NCBI GenBank assembly: GCA_017995695.1
Contig: JAGOIJ010000011.1
Span: forward strand, 1 to 19,761
Origin: Candidatus Omnitrophota bacterium
GTDB taxonomy: Bacteria > Omnitrophota > Gorgyraeia > Gygaellales > Profunditerraquicolaceae
Direction: 5' to 3'
Length of the DNA stretch: 19,761 bases
Of the stretch, positions 12,412 through 19,602 are shown piece after piece (the stretch's first letter is position 1; every line of letters begins with the position of its first letter). The position numbers and the translations under genes are program-made. The notes below the pieces were generated by a model that saw only the letters and a list, made by a program, of their open reading frames with translations, had not been told where the DNA came from and made no database searches.

Positions 12412-13596
12412 ATGAAGCTCTGGATTAAAATACTTTTTGCTGGCATCTTTCTCCTCGCAGGTATTTTTACTGCATCGTATGTTTTCTTGGTAGTTAAAGG
12501 GCAAGGCCTGATTACCGAACAGCTTGAGCGTATCACCCATCGTAAGGTAACCATCGGCCAGTTCAATATTCAATCGCCGCTTACTATTGAGATTAAGCAA
12601 TTAAATATAGACGGATTTGCAAGCGCCGATTCGTTGTATATCTATCCTAGCATTCTCGGTTTTCTATCGGGTTACGTTGTTTTTAATGAAGTTGTAATCA
12701 ATAAACCGCGCGTACAGTATACAAAAACAATTCCTACAGTTATTGACGCTAGCACAACACTTGCCCTCACTCCTTCGATCGCAAAGTTAAAGCAAAAATA
12801 CCCTTTACGGTTTATAGTAAAAGATCTTAGGATACAGGATGGGGCGCTTACGGTTATTGATCAGACAGTGGCTCCTGAAGGCCTGAAGTTGTCGTTTCAA
12901 GATATCACGGTTCATGTCAGCAATTTACTGTATTTAGTTTCTCGTTCGGCTGTAACCACGTTTGAAATAAAAAGCAATTTCCCTTGGCAGCAAAGTAAGG
13001 ACGTGGGCCGCATTGCAATCACAGGATGGGTGAATGTTTTTAAGAAAGACATGAAATCAACCGTGAAGATAGAGGGCATCAACGGTGTTTATATATTTCC
13101 GTACGTATCACCTTGGTTTTCCGGTTTGGATCTAAAAAAGGCACGCATTGAGCAAGCCAAGCTTAATTTCTTCGGCGATATTAATGGCCTCAATAATGAT
13201 GTGACTATTGATGGTCAAATAGAGCTTGTGGATATCGTGCGTAAACCCGTAGAGGCAGAAGAAGTCGGTCCTGATATTAAGATCGCAGACAGGGAAATGA
13301 ATTTCTTCTTGGCGTTTAATGAAGGTAAGATCGTGGTTAAGTTTAAGTCAAAGACGGCAATGGATAGGCCAGAATTCCGTTTGATTGATATCAAGATGGC
13401 GTTTGAGGAAAAAGTGCTTGAGGCGCGCAAGGCTGCCGGCATTAAGCCAGCAGATGTGTTAGGCATTCCTGCAAAGGTTGTTACGGGGACGTTCAAAGGA
13501 TTTGGTGACGTAACCTCCGCATTGATTATGGGCACTGTTTCTGCGGGTAAAGAAATAGGTAAGGCTGTCGGCGCTGCTTTCCGACGCGAGAAATGA
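12412..13596 (+). CDS. AsmA/DUF748-like membrane-anchored protein, paralogue 2
   Basis: The product is 394 residues with an N-terminal membrane segment (about residues 5-27) and a long beta-rich periplasmic part. It shares the order of motifs with the protein at 8834-9799: VTIGQFNIQSPLTIEIKQLNI, LRIQDGALTVIDQ, FPWQQSKDVGRIAITGWVNV, YVSPWFSGLDL and AKLNFFGDINGLNNDVTIDG. Its extra C-terminal tail (about 315-394) is helical and glycine/alanine-rich near the end. The AsmA-like fold suggests a role at the envelope, possibly lipid traffic, but this is inference. The Shine-Dalgarno is weak. The start coincides with the membrane segment. Confidence 0.7.
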   Translation: MKLWIKILFAGIFLLAGIFTASYVFLVVKGQGLITEQLERITHRKVTIGQFNIQSPLTIEIKQLNIDGFASADSLYIYPSILGFLSGYVVFNEVVINKPRVQYTKTIPTVIDASTTLALTPSIAKLKQKYPLRFIVKDLRIQDGALTVIDQTVAPEGLKLSFQDITVHVSNLLYLVSRSAVTTFEIKSNFPWQQSKDVGRIAITGWVNVFKKDMKSTVKIEGINGVYIFPYVSPWFSGLDLKKARIEQAKLNFFGDINGLNNDVTIDGQIELVDIVRKPVEAEEVGPDIKIADREMNFFLAFNEGKIVVKFKSKTAMDRPEFRLIDIKMAFEEKVLEARKAAGIKPADVLGIPAKVVTGTFKGFGDVTSALIMGTVSAGKEIGKAVGAAFRREK

Positions 13597-13598
13597 AG

Positions 13599-13626
13599 TT
13601 GATTGTTTTATTTTTTTTGATATAGT
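13599..13626 (+). promoter_or_regulatory. Promoter for tRNA-His
   Basis: TTGATT at 13599-13604 and TATAGT at 13621-13626 are 16 bp apart. Transcription would start about 7-8 bases later, a few bases before the tRNA. Both hexamers match the sigma70 consensus well (4/6 and 5/6). Confidence 0.6.
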
Positions 13627-13636
13627 AGGGTGTAAT

Positions 13637-13715
13637 GGTGGCTATAGCTCAATTGGTTAGAGCGTCTGACTGTGGCTCAGAAGGTTTGCGGGTTCGATCC
13701 CCGTTAGCCACCCCA
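13637..13715 (+). tRNA. tRNA-His (anticodon GTG)
   Basis: The extra G-1 (13637) needed for histidyl-tRNA synthetase faces discriminator C73 (13712). The acceptor is GTGGCTA/TAGCCAC, the D-stem GCTC/GAGC, and the anticodon arm TCTGA-CTGTGGC-TCAGA with GTG. The T-arm is GCGGG-TTCGATC-CCCGT. CCA is encoded at 13713-13715, unlike the other two tRNAs here. The variable region has one base more than usual. The conjugative element begins directly at its 3' end. Confidence 0.95.
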
Positions 13716-13716
13716 A

Positions 13717-14325
13717 ATGTTACCCTCATACGAACACAGGCTCAAGGGAGCCACGGCGTATGAGGGTTTTTCTTTTTCTGAGGTAGAATCAAGGGTAAAA
13801 CCCTCAGAAATGGTTGATTTTGTGAAATATCTGCAAAAATATGCGGATATTCAACCAAGAACCTATTGGTATGAAACACCTATCTACAGGATTTTCCGGA
13901 ACGCCCGACAGAGATTTTGCTTTGGAAATCGCCCTGAAGACCTAGAGCATATTGCTATAATTGAAAAAAGGGCTTGGGAAAGTCATTTAGCTCACCTCAA
14001 TCGCTTAGAACGTTTTCCCCTTGATAAAGCTGAATATTACATAAACCTGAAGGACTCTCACGGCGTTAATAGCATCAGGGCTTTGGGTAAGCTTACAGGT
14101 GAGGACTGGTCATACATTGCTAAGATCTTAAGAACCCTGGAACTTCCAGAGCCAATCAAAGATTTTCTACGAAACAATAAGAATAACCCTGCCATCATTC
14201 AATTCTTCCATCTGCGGAAACTACTTGATATAGTCCGACAGGGCGAAGAGCGCTTACAATTAGGGCGATTCAGAGAGCTTATGCAGGAGTTTGAGGATAG
14301 CAGTTTAGGAGTGCTGACAGAATGA
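13717..14325 (+). CDS. HTH protein, ParB/KorB-like DNA-binding domain
   Basis: The open frame gives 202 residues. The segment GVNSIRALGKLTGEDWSYIAKILRTLELPEPIKDFL (about 127-162) resembles the helix-turn-helix of ParB/KorB/NOC proteins, where the motif is followed by L-x-LP. No N-terminal ParB nuclease motif is seen. It could regulate or partition the element. The start is doubtful: ATG 13717 lies two bases after the tRNA CCA and would force translation through the terminator hairpin, while ATG 13810 (residue 32) has no good Shine-Dalgarno. The protein-like sequence between them leaves both open. Its stop overlaps the next start (ATGA). Confidence 0.6.
   Translation: MLPSYEHRLKGATAYEGFSFSEVESRVKPSEMVDFVKYLQKYADIQPRTYWYETPIYRIFRNARQRFCFGNRPEDLEHIAIIEKRAWESHLAHLNRLERFPLDKAEYYINLKDSHGVNSIRALGKLTGEDWSYIAKILRTLELPEPIKDFLRNNKNNPAIIQFFHLRKLLDIVRQGEERLQLGRFRELMQEFEDSSLGVLTE
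13722..13777 (+). terminator. Strong intrinsic terminator after tRNA-His
   Basis: ACCCTCATACG at 13722-13732 pairs perfectly with CGTATGAGGGT at 13757-13767. An inner hairpin GGCTC-AAGG-GAGCC at 13739-13752 stacks inside it. TTTTTCTTTTT follows at once. It begins seven bases after the tRNA and should end its transcript. Confidence 0.85.
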
Positions 14326-15692
14326 TTCCCACAGGCATATCACCCACAGAAGCAGCTTTTGAGGTTATCGGTTTGGTCAATGCTAAGTCAATAATCGATT
14401 TCTTGTTTTTTGAAACGAAAATAGGCTTAGCTATCTTTCTCATAGGGCTTTTGATTTCTTTGTGGAGATCAGTTAAGGAAACAGATTTTTCAGTTTTGTG
14501 GAGTTATTTGATTATGTTTTGTATCCTTTTGTTTATTTTTATTAAGCCTATGGCTACGCTGGAAAACGCCACTTCTACCATGGAAGCAGCCGGCTGGAAA
14601 GGCACAAGTACCCAGGATAGCCTAAAAGAAGCCTTTATTGACTCTGGCAAGGCTCGTGCAAGCTCTTTAGGCCTTGTGTGTATTAGCCAGGGCTACAATG
14701 CTATTGTTTACGGCACAATAAGCGCTATTACACGGGTCACCCAACAGAAGGATTTTAACTATCTTAATAATCCTTTTATTGTAAATAAGGTTTCTATATA
14801 TCTGCAGCATTTTAACAGTGAAGGTATCAAAAAGGACAATGCCTTAAAGAAGAACCTTGAGGAATTCTTGAGGAATGATTATCCGCAGACCTTGGGGAGA
14901 ATGATTAATAACAATAACACTCAAGGCAAGGTAAGCAAGAAGTGGTGGCCCGGGGATGAAGAAGTGATAGCAAGCTATGACTTGGATCAGCGGAAGCGCT
15001 GGGAAGCTTTGGATTCAAAGTTGACCGATTACATCAAAACAGAGATAGACAAATTAGGCGCCAAAGGGCCATTTACCAATCTCTTCATAGACTACAAAGC
15101 AATCAAGATAAAGCTTCTTGCCGGACATACTGAAAAGTCAGCAATAGATATGGCCTCAAATATGACCGGCTACGGCATAGAACCTAAGACTGTCAGGCTA
15201 AGTTGGATAATGAGGCAACCGGCCAGCTGGCTGGCGTATGCATCATCGTTTGTAGGGCAGTTCTTTTCAACCACGTTATCTGAGTTTATGATTAAGGCTT
15301 TGCCGTATTTACAGGGCTATGCGGTGATGATCATTTATAGCCTGTTTCCGTTCACTTTATTGCTCTGTCTTTTGTTTGGGACATTCAGCATTTTAAAGGA
15401 GTATTTTATCTATCTGTTTTGGGTAAAATCCTGGGTTATTGTCTGGGCCCTGATTCACTATGCATCTGTTTATATGTCAACCCTGCAGGCAAGCCTTGCT
15501 TCCGGCACTACTTCTTGGTTCTTTGAGAAGCCATATTTTAATACCGTGACAGGAGTGCTTCTTGTGATGTCTCCAGGGATAGCCTGGTTTATGACTAAAG
15601 GGATACTGACCGGCATAGGTGAAGCTGCCACAGCATTGACTCTTCATGCGGATAAGGGAGTGGGTAAGGTAGGTTCTAAAATAGGAGTTTAG
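14322..15692 (+). CDS. TraG-N/VirB6-like conjugation membrane protein
   Basis: The protein has 456 residues. Two membrane helices lie near the N-terminus (IGLAIFLIGLLISLW and YLIMFCILLFIFI). A long soluble region of about 230 residues follows, and then at least four helices in the last 150 residues (YLQGYAVMIIYSLFPFTLLL, YFIYLFWVKSWVIVWALIHY, TVTGVLLVMSPGIAWFM). This arrangement, with aromatic-rich C-terminal helices, matches TraG N-terminal domains and VirB6/TrbL-type inner-membrane subunits of type IV secretion. The family call rests on topology and motifs such as YSLFPF and VMSPGIAW. It abuts the next ORF with no gap. Confidence 0.65.
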   Translation: MIPTGISPTEAAFEVIGLVNAKSIIDFLFFETKIGLAIFLIGLLISLWRSVKETDFSVLWSYLIMFCILLFIFIKPMATLENATSTMEAAGWKGTSTQDSLKEAFIDSGKARASSLGLVCISQGYNAIVYGTISAITRVTQQKDFNYLNNPFIVNKVSIYLQHFNSEGIKKDNALKKNLEEFLRNDYPQTLGRMINNNNTQGKVSKKWWPGDEEVIASYDLDQRKRWEALDSKLTDYIKTEIDKLGAKGPFTNLFIDYKAIKIKLLAGHTEKSAIDMASNMTGYGIEPKTVRLSWIMRQPASWLAYASSFVGQFFSTTLSEFMIKALPYLQGYAVMIIYSLFPFTLLLCLLFGTFSILKEYFIYLFWVKSWVIVWALIHYASVYMSTLQASLASGTTSWFFEKPYFNTVTGVLLVMSPGIAWFMTKGILTGIGEAATALTLHADKGVGKVGSKIGV

Positions 15693-15965
15693 ATGGTTAA
15701 ATTAATTCGCAAATTAATTTTCAAGAAATTAGCAGCAACATACGAATTTATCGATTTTGAGTACGCTAATTATTTTGCTAATTATTTTTTAAGTATGTTT
15801 ATTACCCCCAAGCACTTAAAGCTCGCGGCGGGCGGTGGCCTACGAGGCGCCTTTTTCAACAACCCTCTCGAAGGCTACCGCACGCCAGTCCCAATCAAAA
15901 TCCACCAAACCACCCAACCAACAAAACCCTTTAATCAGGGCGGGGCTAGAAAGGTATTGTTATGA
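15693..15965 (+). CDS. Small hypothetical protein in the conjugation operon
   Basis: I do not recognise this 90-residue product. The first half is AT-rich in DNA and contains a perfect tandem 12-bp repeat (GCTAATTATTTT at 15765-15788, giving ANYFANYF). The second half switches to C- and G-rich sequence (GGGLRGAFFNNP, then a Pro/Thr/Gln-rich tail). It abuts the upstream stop and overlaps the next gene (ATGA), which supports real translation. There is no clear membrane segment. It may be a recently assembled or recombined gene. Confidence 0.5.
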   Translation: MVKLIRKLIFKKLAATYEFIDFEYANYFANYFLSMFITPKHLKLAAGGGLRGAFFNNPLEGYRTPVPIKIHQTTQPTKPFNQGGARKVLL

Positions 15966-16735
15966 GAAGAGGAAGATTGACTAAGGAAGAACAGGCACGT
16001 AGAATCAAGGCGTTATTAATATTTATTTATACATTTAGATATGCGACAAGGAAGCAGTTGGAGATGTTTATTCAGCTTATAATGAATCTGTCGTTTACCC
16101 GTTGGCTTATACATTACTCTATCAGCGAAGGATTTATAGATGCTTATTACGAGCCTTTATTCAAGACAAAAATCTTCTATCTGACTAATAAAGGCAGGGA
16201 AATGATTTCCGATCAAGCCATGGTTGAGCATTACTATTTTGAGAAGTCTCATGCCGGGTTAAATACCTTTATCCATCACAACAATATGGTAGAGGCTTTT
16301 ATGCTGCTTAAAAGCCATCTTAACATCAAAGAATGGGTATGCGAATGGGATTTAAGAAGAGGCAAGCGTCCGGGCGAGAAGATCCCCGACGGCCTGATAA
16401 CTTTAGCTAACGGCCTTAATATGGCTTTGGAAGTGGAAACCCGCTATAAAACCCTGGGAATTCTAAAAACATTTGTTAAGAAGTACCGCTACGATATCGA
16501 GAAGATTTCCAAGTACAATTGCCTCATGGTTGTGGCTTCAAGCAGGTTCAATTATGAAGGCTTAAGGATGAGGTTTTATAATATAGTGCCAGAGTTCTGT
16601 TCAAGGTTTCTTATCCTGGCTGACTTGGGAATGCTTGAGCTGGGGATGTGTTTTTATCAGGGCAAGATGATGCATATTGAAGAAGCGATAAAGTTATTAA
16701 AAGAAGGAATAGAAACTCATGGACAAACCGCTTAG
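15962..16735 (+). CDS. Replication-relaxation (Replic_Relax)-like protein
   Basis: The 257-residue protein starts with a winged-helix-like part (RRIKALLIFIYTFRYATRKQLEMFI ... KIFYLTNKGREMI, about 13-85). A restriction-nuclease-like core follows with PDGLITLANGLNMALEVETRYKT (about 148-170), which has the P-D...E-x-E layout of the PD-(D/E)XK fold. This combination is typical of proteins annotated as replication-relaxation on plasmids and conjugative elements, where they may act near the origin of transfer. A DNA-binding role is likely; catalysis is uncertain. It overlaps the coupling-protein gene by 17 bases. Confidence 0.65.
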   Translation: MRRGRLTKEEQARRIKALLIFIYTFRYATRKQLEMFIQLIMNLSFTRWLIHYSISEGFIDAYYEPLFKTKIFYLTNKGREMISDQAMVEHYYFEKSHAGLNTFIHHNNMVEAFMLLKSHLNIKEWVCEWDLRRGKRPGEKIPDGLITLANGLNMALEVETRYKTLGILKTFVKKYRYDIEKISKYNCLMVVASSRFNYEGLRMRFYNIVPEFCSRFLILADLGMLELGMCFYQGKMMHIEEAIKLLKEGIETHGQTA

Positions 16736-18986
16736 TTTAAAAGAAAAGTTTATAAGGTTGCTAATATTGATTCCGTTATTCTATATCGGTTTTGGCTGGT
16801 ATGTCGGTATCAACTACGGACGAAAGGGTGTCATTTTGGGGCCCTTTGAGAATATTCCAGTAGTTATGAAGACCAGTCTCTTAGGCTCGTCCTTAGAGGA
16901 TATCTCTGGCAGCAAGGCTTTGGTTATGGTTGTGCCGCCACATGAGGCTGCTAATCCTGATCCGGATTCAACCTATTTTAAGGTATCCGGATATTTTGAG
17001 GTGCCCGGAACGTGGAATTTTGACTTTTCGCCTTCAGGAAGCGATATCGCTCTGCCAAAGACTTTTGCCATGACCGGAGAATATTCACGGGCTATAGCTT
17101 ACGAGCTTAAGAATCCTAAGAAAAGATTGGGAAGCTTGTCAGTAAGAGAGCTTAGCGATCTTCTTAAGGCATCAGGCAGGACTAAAGATGCGCTGGCTTT
17201 GGAGCCTTATTTATTTCTTGAGAGGCTCGAAAAGAAATACCCCTGGCTCTACTCTGACACGGTGCTCGTTTCAAGAGCCATGGGGAATAGCTTTAAAGAT
17301 AACGGCTTTCCTTATGATGTTTTAGGGTTGGCAGGGATAGTTGTTTTCTTTGTGGTTATGGCAACAAGGAGTTTTTGGCTGTGGTTTTATTACTTGTTTT
17401 GGGTGTTTGCTTATTGGTTTGGCAGGATTGGTTACCATGATATAAACCTGGCATTTAGTAATGACGGCTGGCAGGTGATTCTCTGGAGTTTCTGGAATGG
17501 TTTTATCATGAAAGAAGGAAGGATATTTTTGGTGATTGCTTTTGGTTTGTCAGTTGTAGGCTTTGGCGCATTGGGTTTTATCTATCTCGTCAAACACGTA
17601 ATACCGCGCAAGAGACGGGAACTGGAGGACTTCTTAAAAGTTGACAAGGAAACGCAAAAAAGAAAAGAGCTTTCCATCGAGACTGTTGAATTTAAGAAAG
17701 TCCGCTTCGATATCAACAAAAAGCTGAATCAGTACGCCAAGACGGATAAATATTTTCTTGCTGTCTCAGATGATAAGCAGGATGTTGTTGTAGAAGAAAA
17801 TATCCTTAACCGACATCTGCACGTCTTAGGCCCCACAGGAGGCGGAAAAACTTCCCTGGTGATACTTCCTTTAAGCAGGCAGGCCATAGAAAAAAGAAGA
17901 GGCTGCTGCTTTATAGATTTTAAGGGAGATGAGGTTTTTAAGAAGTATGTTCAGGAGAAAGCGAGGCAAGCGGGAAAGAAATTTTATTATTTCAGCATTG
18001 ACCCTAACGAGCCCTCAATAGGGTATAATCCGCTCTCCTCAGGAGATATTCATTCCAAGGTCGACAGGATTATGACTGCCCTAGAGCTTATTTATCAGGG
18101 CCCGGCCGGTTTTTACTCTAATGTCCAGGCAATGGCCTTCATCGGATTATTAAAGGAAAAAATTCAGGAGAACAAGGAGATAAATTTTCTTTCGGTCAAA
18201 GAGGCCTTGGAGAATCCTGCCTTTTTAGACAGGACAGATGTAAGCGCACAGGAAGTTAAGGGACTCTTGGCCGCGGTGTCTTGGATTGCAGGGATAGATG
18301 TGATAAACAAAACTGAACTAGATTTAGCCAAAGTGATTAAAAATGGCGATGTGGCTTTCTTTGCCCTAAAGAGCCAGGTGAACACGCGTTTGGCTGAAGC
18401 AATAGGCAAGATGCTCATTATTGACCTTAAATCACAGGCTGTATTCCGCAAGGAAACCGATCCACCATTTTTTATCTTCATTGATGAGTTCCAGAATTTG
18501 GCTTGTTCTCACTTTGTGGATGTGATCTCTAAAGTAAGGAGCGCTAACTTTTGCCTGGTACTTTCAAATCAGTCGAGGGGGAATCTTTCCAATGTATCGA
18601 ATGCTTTTGAGAACGCGATTTTTACCAATACCGCGACCAAAGTAATCTTCATGCAGGAGGACCCGCATGACTCAAGGTTCTGGTCGGATAAAACAGGCCA
18701 GACTACCTATCAGGATAAAACTGTGCTGCAGGTGGATAATATAAGCAGCGATAAAGCCGGAGCCAAGCTTGACGGTTTAAGATCCGCCCAGGGCAATATC
18801 CGGACAGCGGTTAAGAATTACATTTCAGAGAATGTGTTTTTAAGGCTGCCGTTTTCAAAGAGTGTTATTTTTTCAAGGGAAAAGCTTACGGTAATCGCAA
18901 ACCATGAGTTCTTGTTTGACAAAAAAGAAAGAGATAGGCTTATCGCAAGCCCGTTTGAATATGACAATAAACCAAAGGAGGGGTGA
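16719..18986 (+). CDS. Type IV coupling protein (TraD/VirD4 family ATPase)
   Basis: The product is 755 residues and links the DNA substrate to the type IV secretion channel. There is a membrane helix near residues 10-30, a periplasmic domain of about 170 residues, and more helices between about 203 and 300 (LGLAGIVVFFVVMATRSFWLWFYYLFW cut by short loops; IFLVIAFGLSVVGFGALGFIYLV). The ATPase follows: Walker A GPTGGGKTS near 371, Walker B FIFIDEFQNLA near 583-593, and SNQSRGNL as the sensor-like motif. The unusually long N-terminal part distinguishes it from standard VirD4. The ATG lies within the previous gene, and the pilin gene starts three bases after its stop. Confidence 0.9.
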   Translation: MDKPLSLKEKFIRLLILIPLFYIGFGWYVGINYGRKGVILGPFENIPVVMKTSLLGSSLEDISGSKALVMVVPPHEAANPDPDSTYFKVSGYFEVPGTWNFDFSPSGSDIALPKTFAMTGEYSRAIAYELKNPKKRLGSLSVRELSDLLKASGRTKDALALEPYLFLERLEKKYPWLYSDTVLVSRAMGNSFKDNGFPYDVLGLAGIVVFFVVMATRSFWLWFYYLFWVFAYWFGRIGYHDINLAFSNDGWQVILWSFWNGFIMKEGRIFLVIAFGLSVVGFGALGFIYLVKHVIPRKRRELEDFLKVDKETQKRKELSIETVEFKKVRFDINKKLNQYAKTDKYFLAVSDDKQDVVVEENILNRHLHVLGPTGGGKTSLVILPLSRQAIEKRRGCCFIDFKGDEVFKKYVQEKARQAGKKFYYFSIDPNEPSIGYNPLSSGDIHSKVDRIMTALELIYQGPAGFYSNVQAMAFIGLLKEKIQENKEINFLSVKEALENPAFLDRTDVSAQEVKGLLAAVSWIAGIDVINKTELDLAKVIKNGDVAFFALKSQVNTRLAEAIGKMLIIDLKSQAVFRKETDPPFFIFIDEFQNLACSHFVDVISKVRSANFCLVLSNQSRGNLSNVSNAFENAIFTNTATKVIFMQEDPHDSRFWSDKTGQTTYQDKTVLQVDNISSDKAGAKLDGLRSAQGNIRTAVKNYISENVFLRLPFSKSVIFSREKLTVIANHEFLFDKKERDRLIASPFEYDNKPKEG

Positions 18987-18989
18987 GTA

Positions 18990-19313
18990 ATGTTTAAACA
19001 AATCAACAGGAAGAAGTTTATGGTTAGGATTTTTGCGGTATTGTGTCTCGTGCTTGGGTTATCCATCTTGTCTGCGCCCTATGTCTTTGCCCAGATAAGC
19101 ACAACCCAGGAGCAGCAGGTGGTGAGCGACTTTGCCACGTTTATCATCAATATTCTCACAGGGCCGGTATCAAAAATCCTGGGGGCGATACTTTTGATTG
19201 GAGGGGTAATCGCGCTTTTAAACGGCAAGCAGGGTGTGGCAATTGCCTGCGGTTTCGGGTTTATGATATTGATGTTCATACCTAAGATACTGGAAGGGTT
19301 GTTTAAGCAGTAA
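18990..19313 (+). CDS. VirB2/TrbC-like pilin subunit
   Basis: This 107-residue protein has a long signal sequence with probable cleavage after SAPYVFA (residue 34). Two hydrophobic helices follow (VSKILGAILLIGGVIALLNG and VAIACGFGFMILMFIPKIL) with a short glycine-containing turn. Size, signal and two-helix layout match VirB2/TrbC pilins of type IV secretion, and position right after the coupling ATPase and before a TraL/VirB3-like gene agrees. Its stop overlaps the next start (TAATG). GGAGGGG lies about 11-17 bases before the start. Confidence 0.8.
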   Translation: MFKQINRKKFMVRIFAVLCLVLGLSILSAPYVFAQISTTQEQQVVSDFATFIINILTGPVSKILGAILLIGGVIALLNGKQGVAIACGFGFMILMFIPKILEGLFKQ

Positions 19314-19600
19314 TGAGAAAATGCCTGCGTACCATTGATAAGCCGCTGCTTCTTTTTGGGCTCGAGCCGGAAGATGTGGGTATTTTGGCTTTAGCCTGCG
19401 GCTCGATGATACTTTTCTTTGATACTTTTTACGCAGGGATAGTTTTCTTTGGCGGCTGGATGTTTTTAAGATTAATCAAACAGGGTAAGCCTCAAGGATA
19501 CCTTACACATTTGTTTTACAAACATGGTGTGAAAATAAAAGGCTTAATTGATCCGCCAAAGAAAATAAACAGGTATTCGGTTTTTAGGAGAGAGGGTTAG
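19313..19600 (+). CDS. TraL/VirB3-like conjugation protein
   Basis: The 95-residue protein reads RTIDKPLLLFGLEPEDVGILALACGSMILFFDTFYAGIVFFGGWMFLRLIK. It therefore has a short cytoplasmic start with a proline motif followed by two closely spaced membrane helices, then a basic tail ending PPKKINRYSVFRREG. This is the pattern of TraL (F-type) and VirB3 proteins, which anchor the pilus assembly machinery. It usually sits between the pilin and VirB4/TraC, so a VirB4-type ATPase may lie further downstream. It is coupled to the pilin gene by a TAATG overlap. Confidence 0.75.
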   Translation: MRKCLRTIDKPLLLFGLEPEDVGILALACGSMILFFDTFYAGIVFFGGWMFLRLIKQGKPQGYLTHLFYKHGVKIKGLIDPPKKINRYSVFRREG

Positions 19601-19602
19601 AT

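Noticed and set aside
19043..19285. 80-residue frame overlapping the pilin gene
   Set aside because: Out-of-frame shadow of the VirB2-like gene, cysteine/histidine-rich and without family features.
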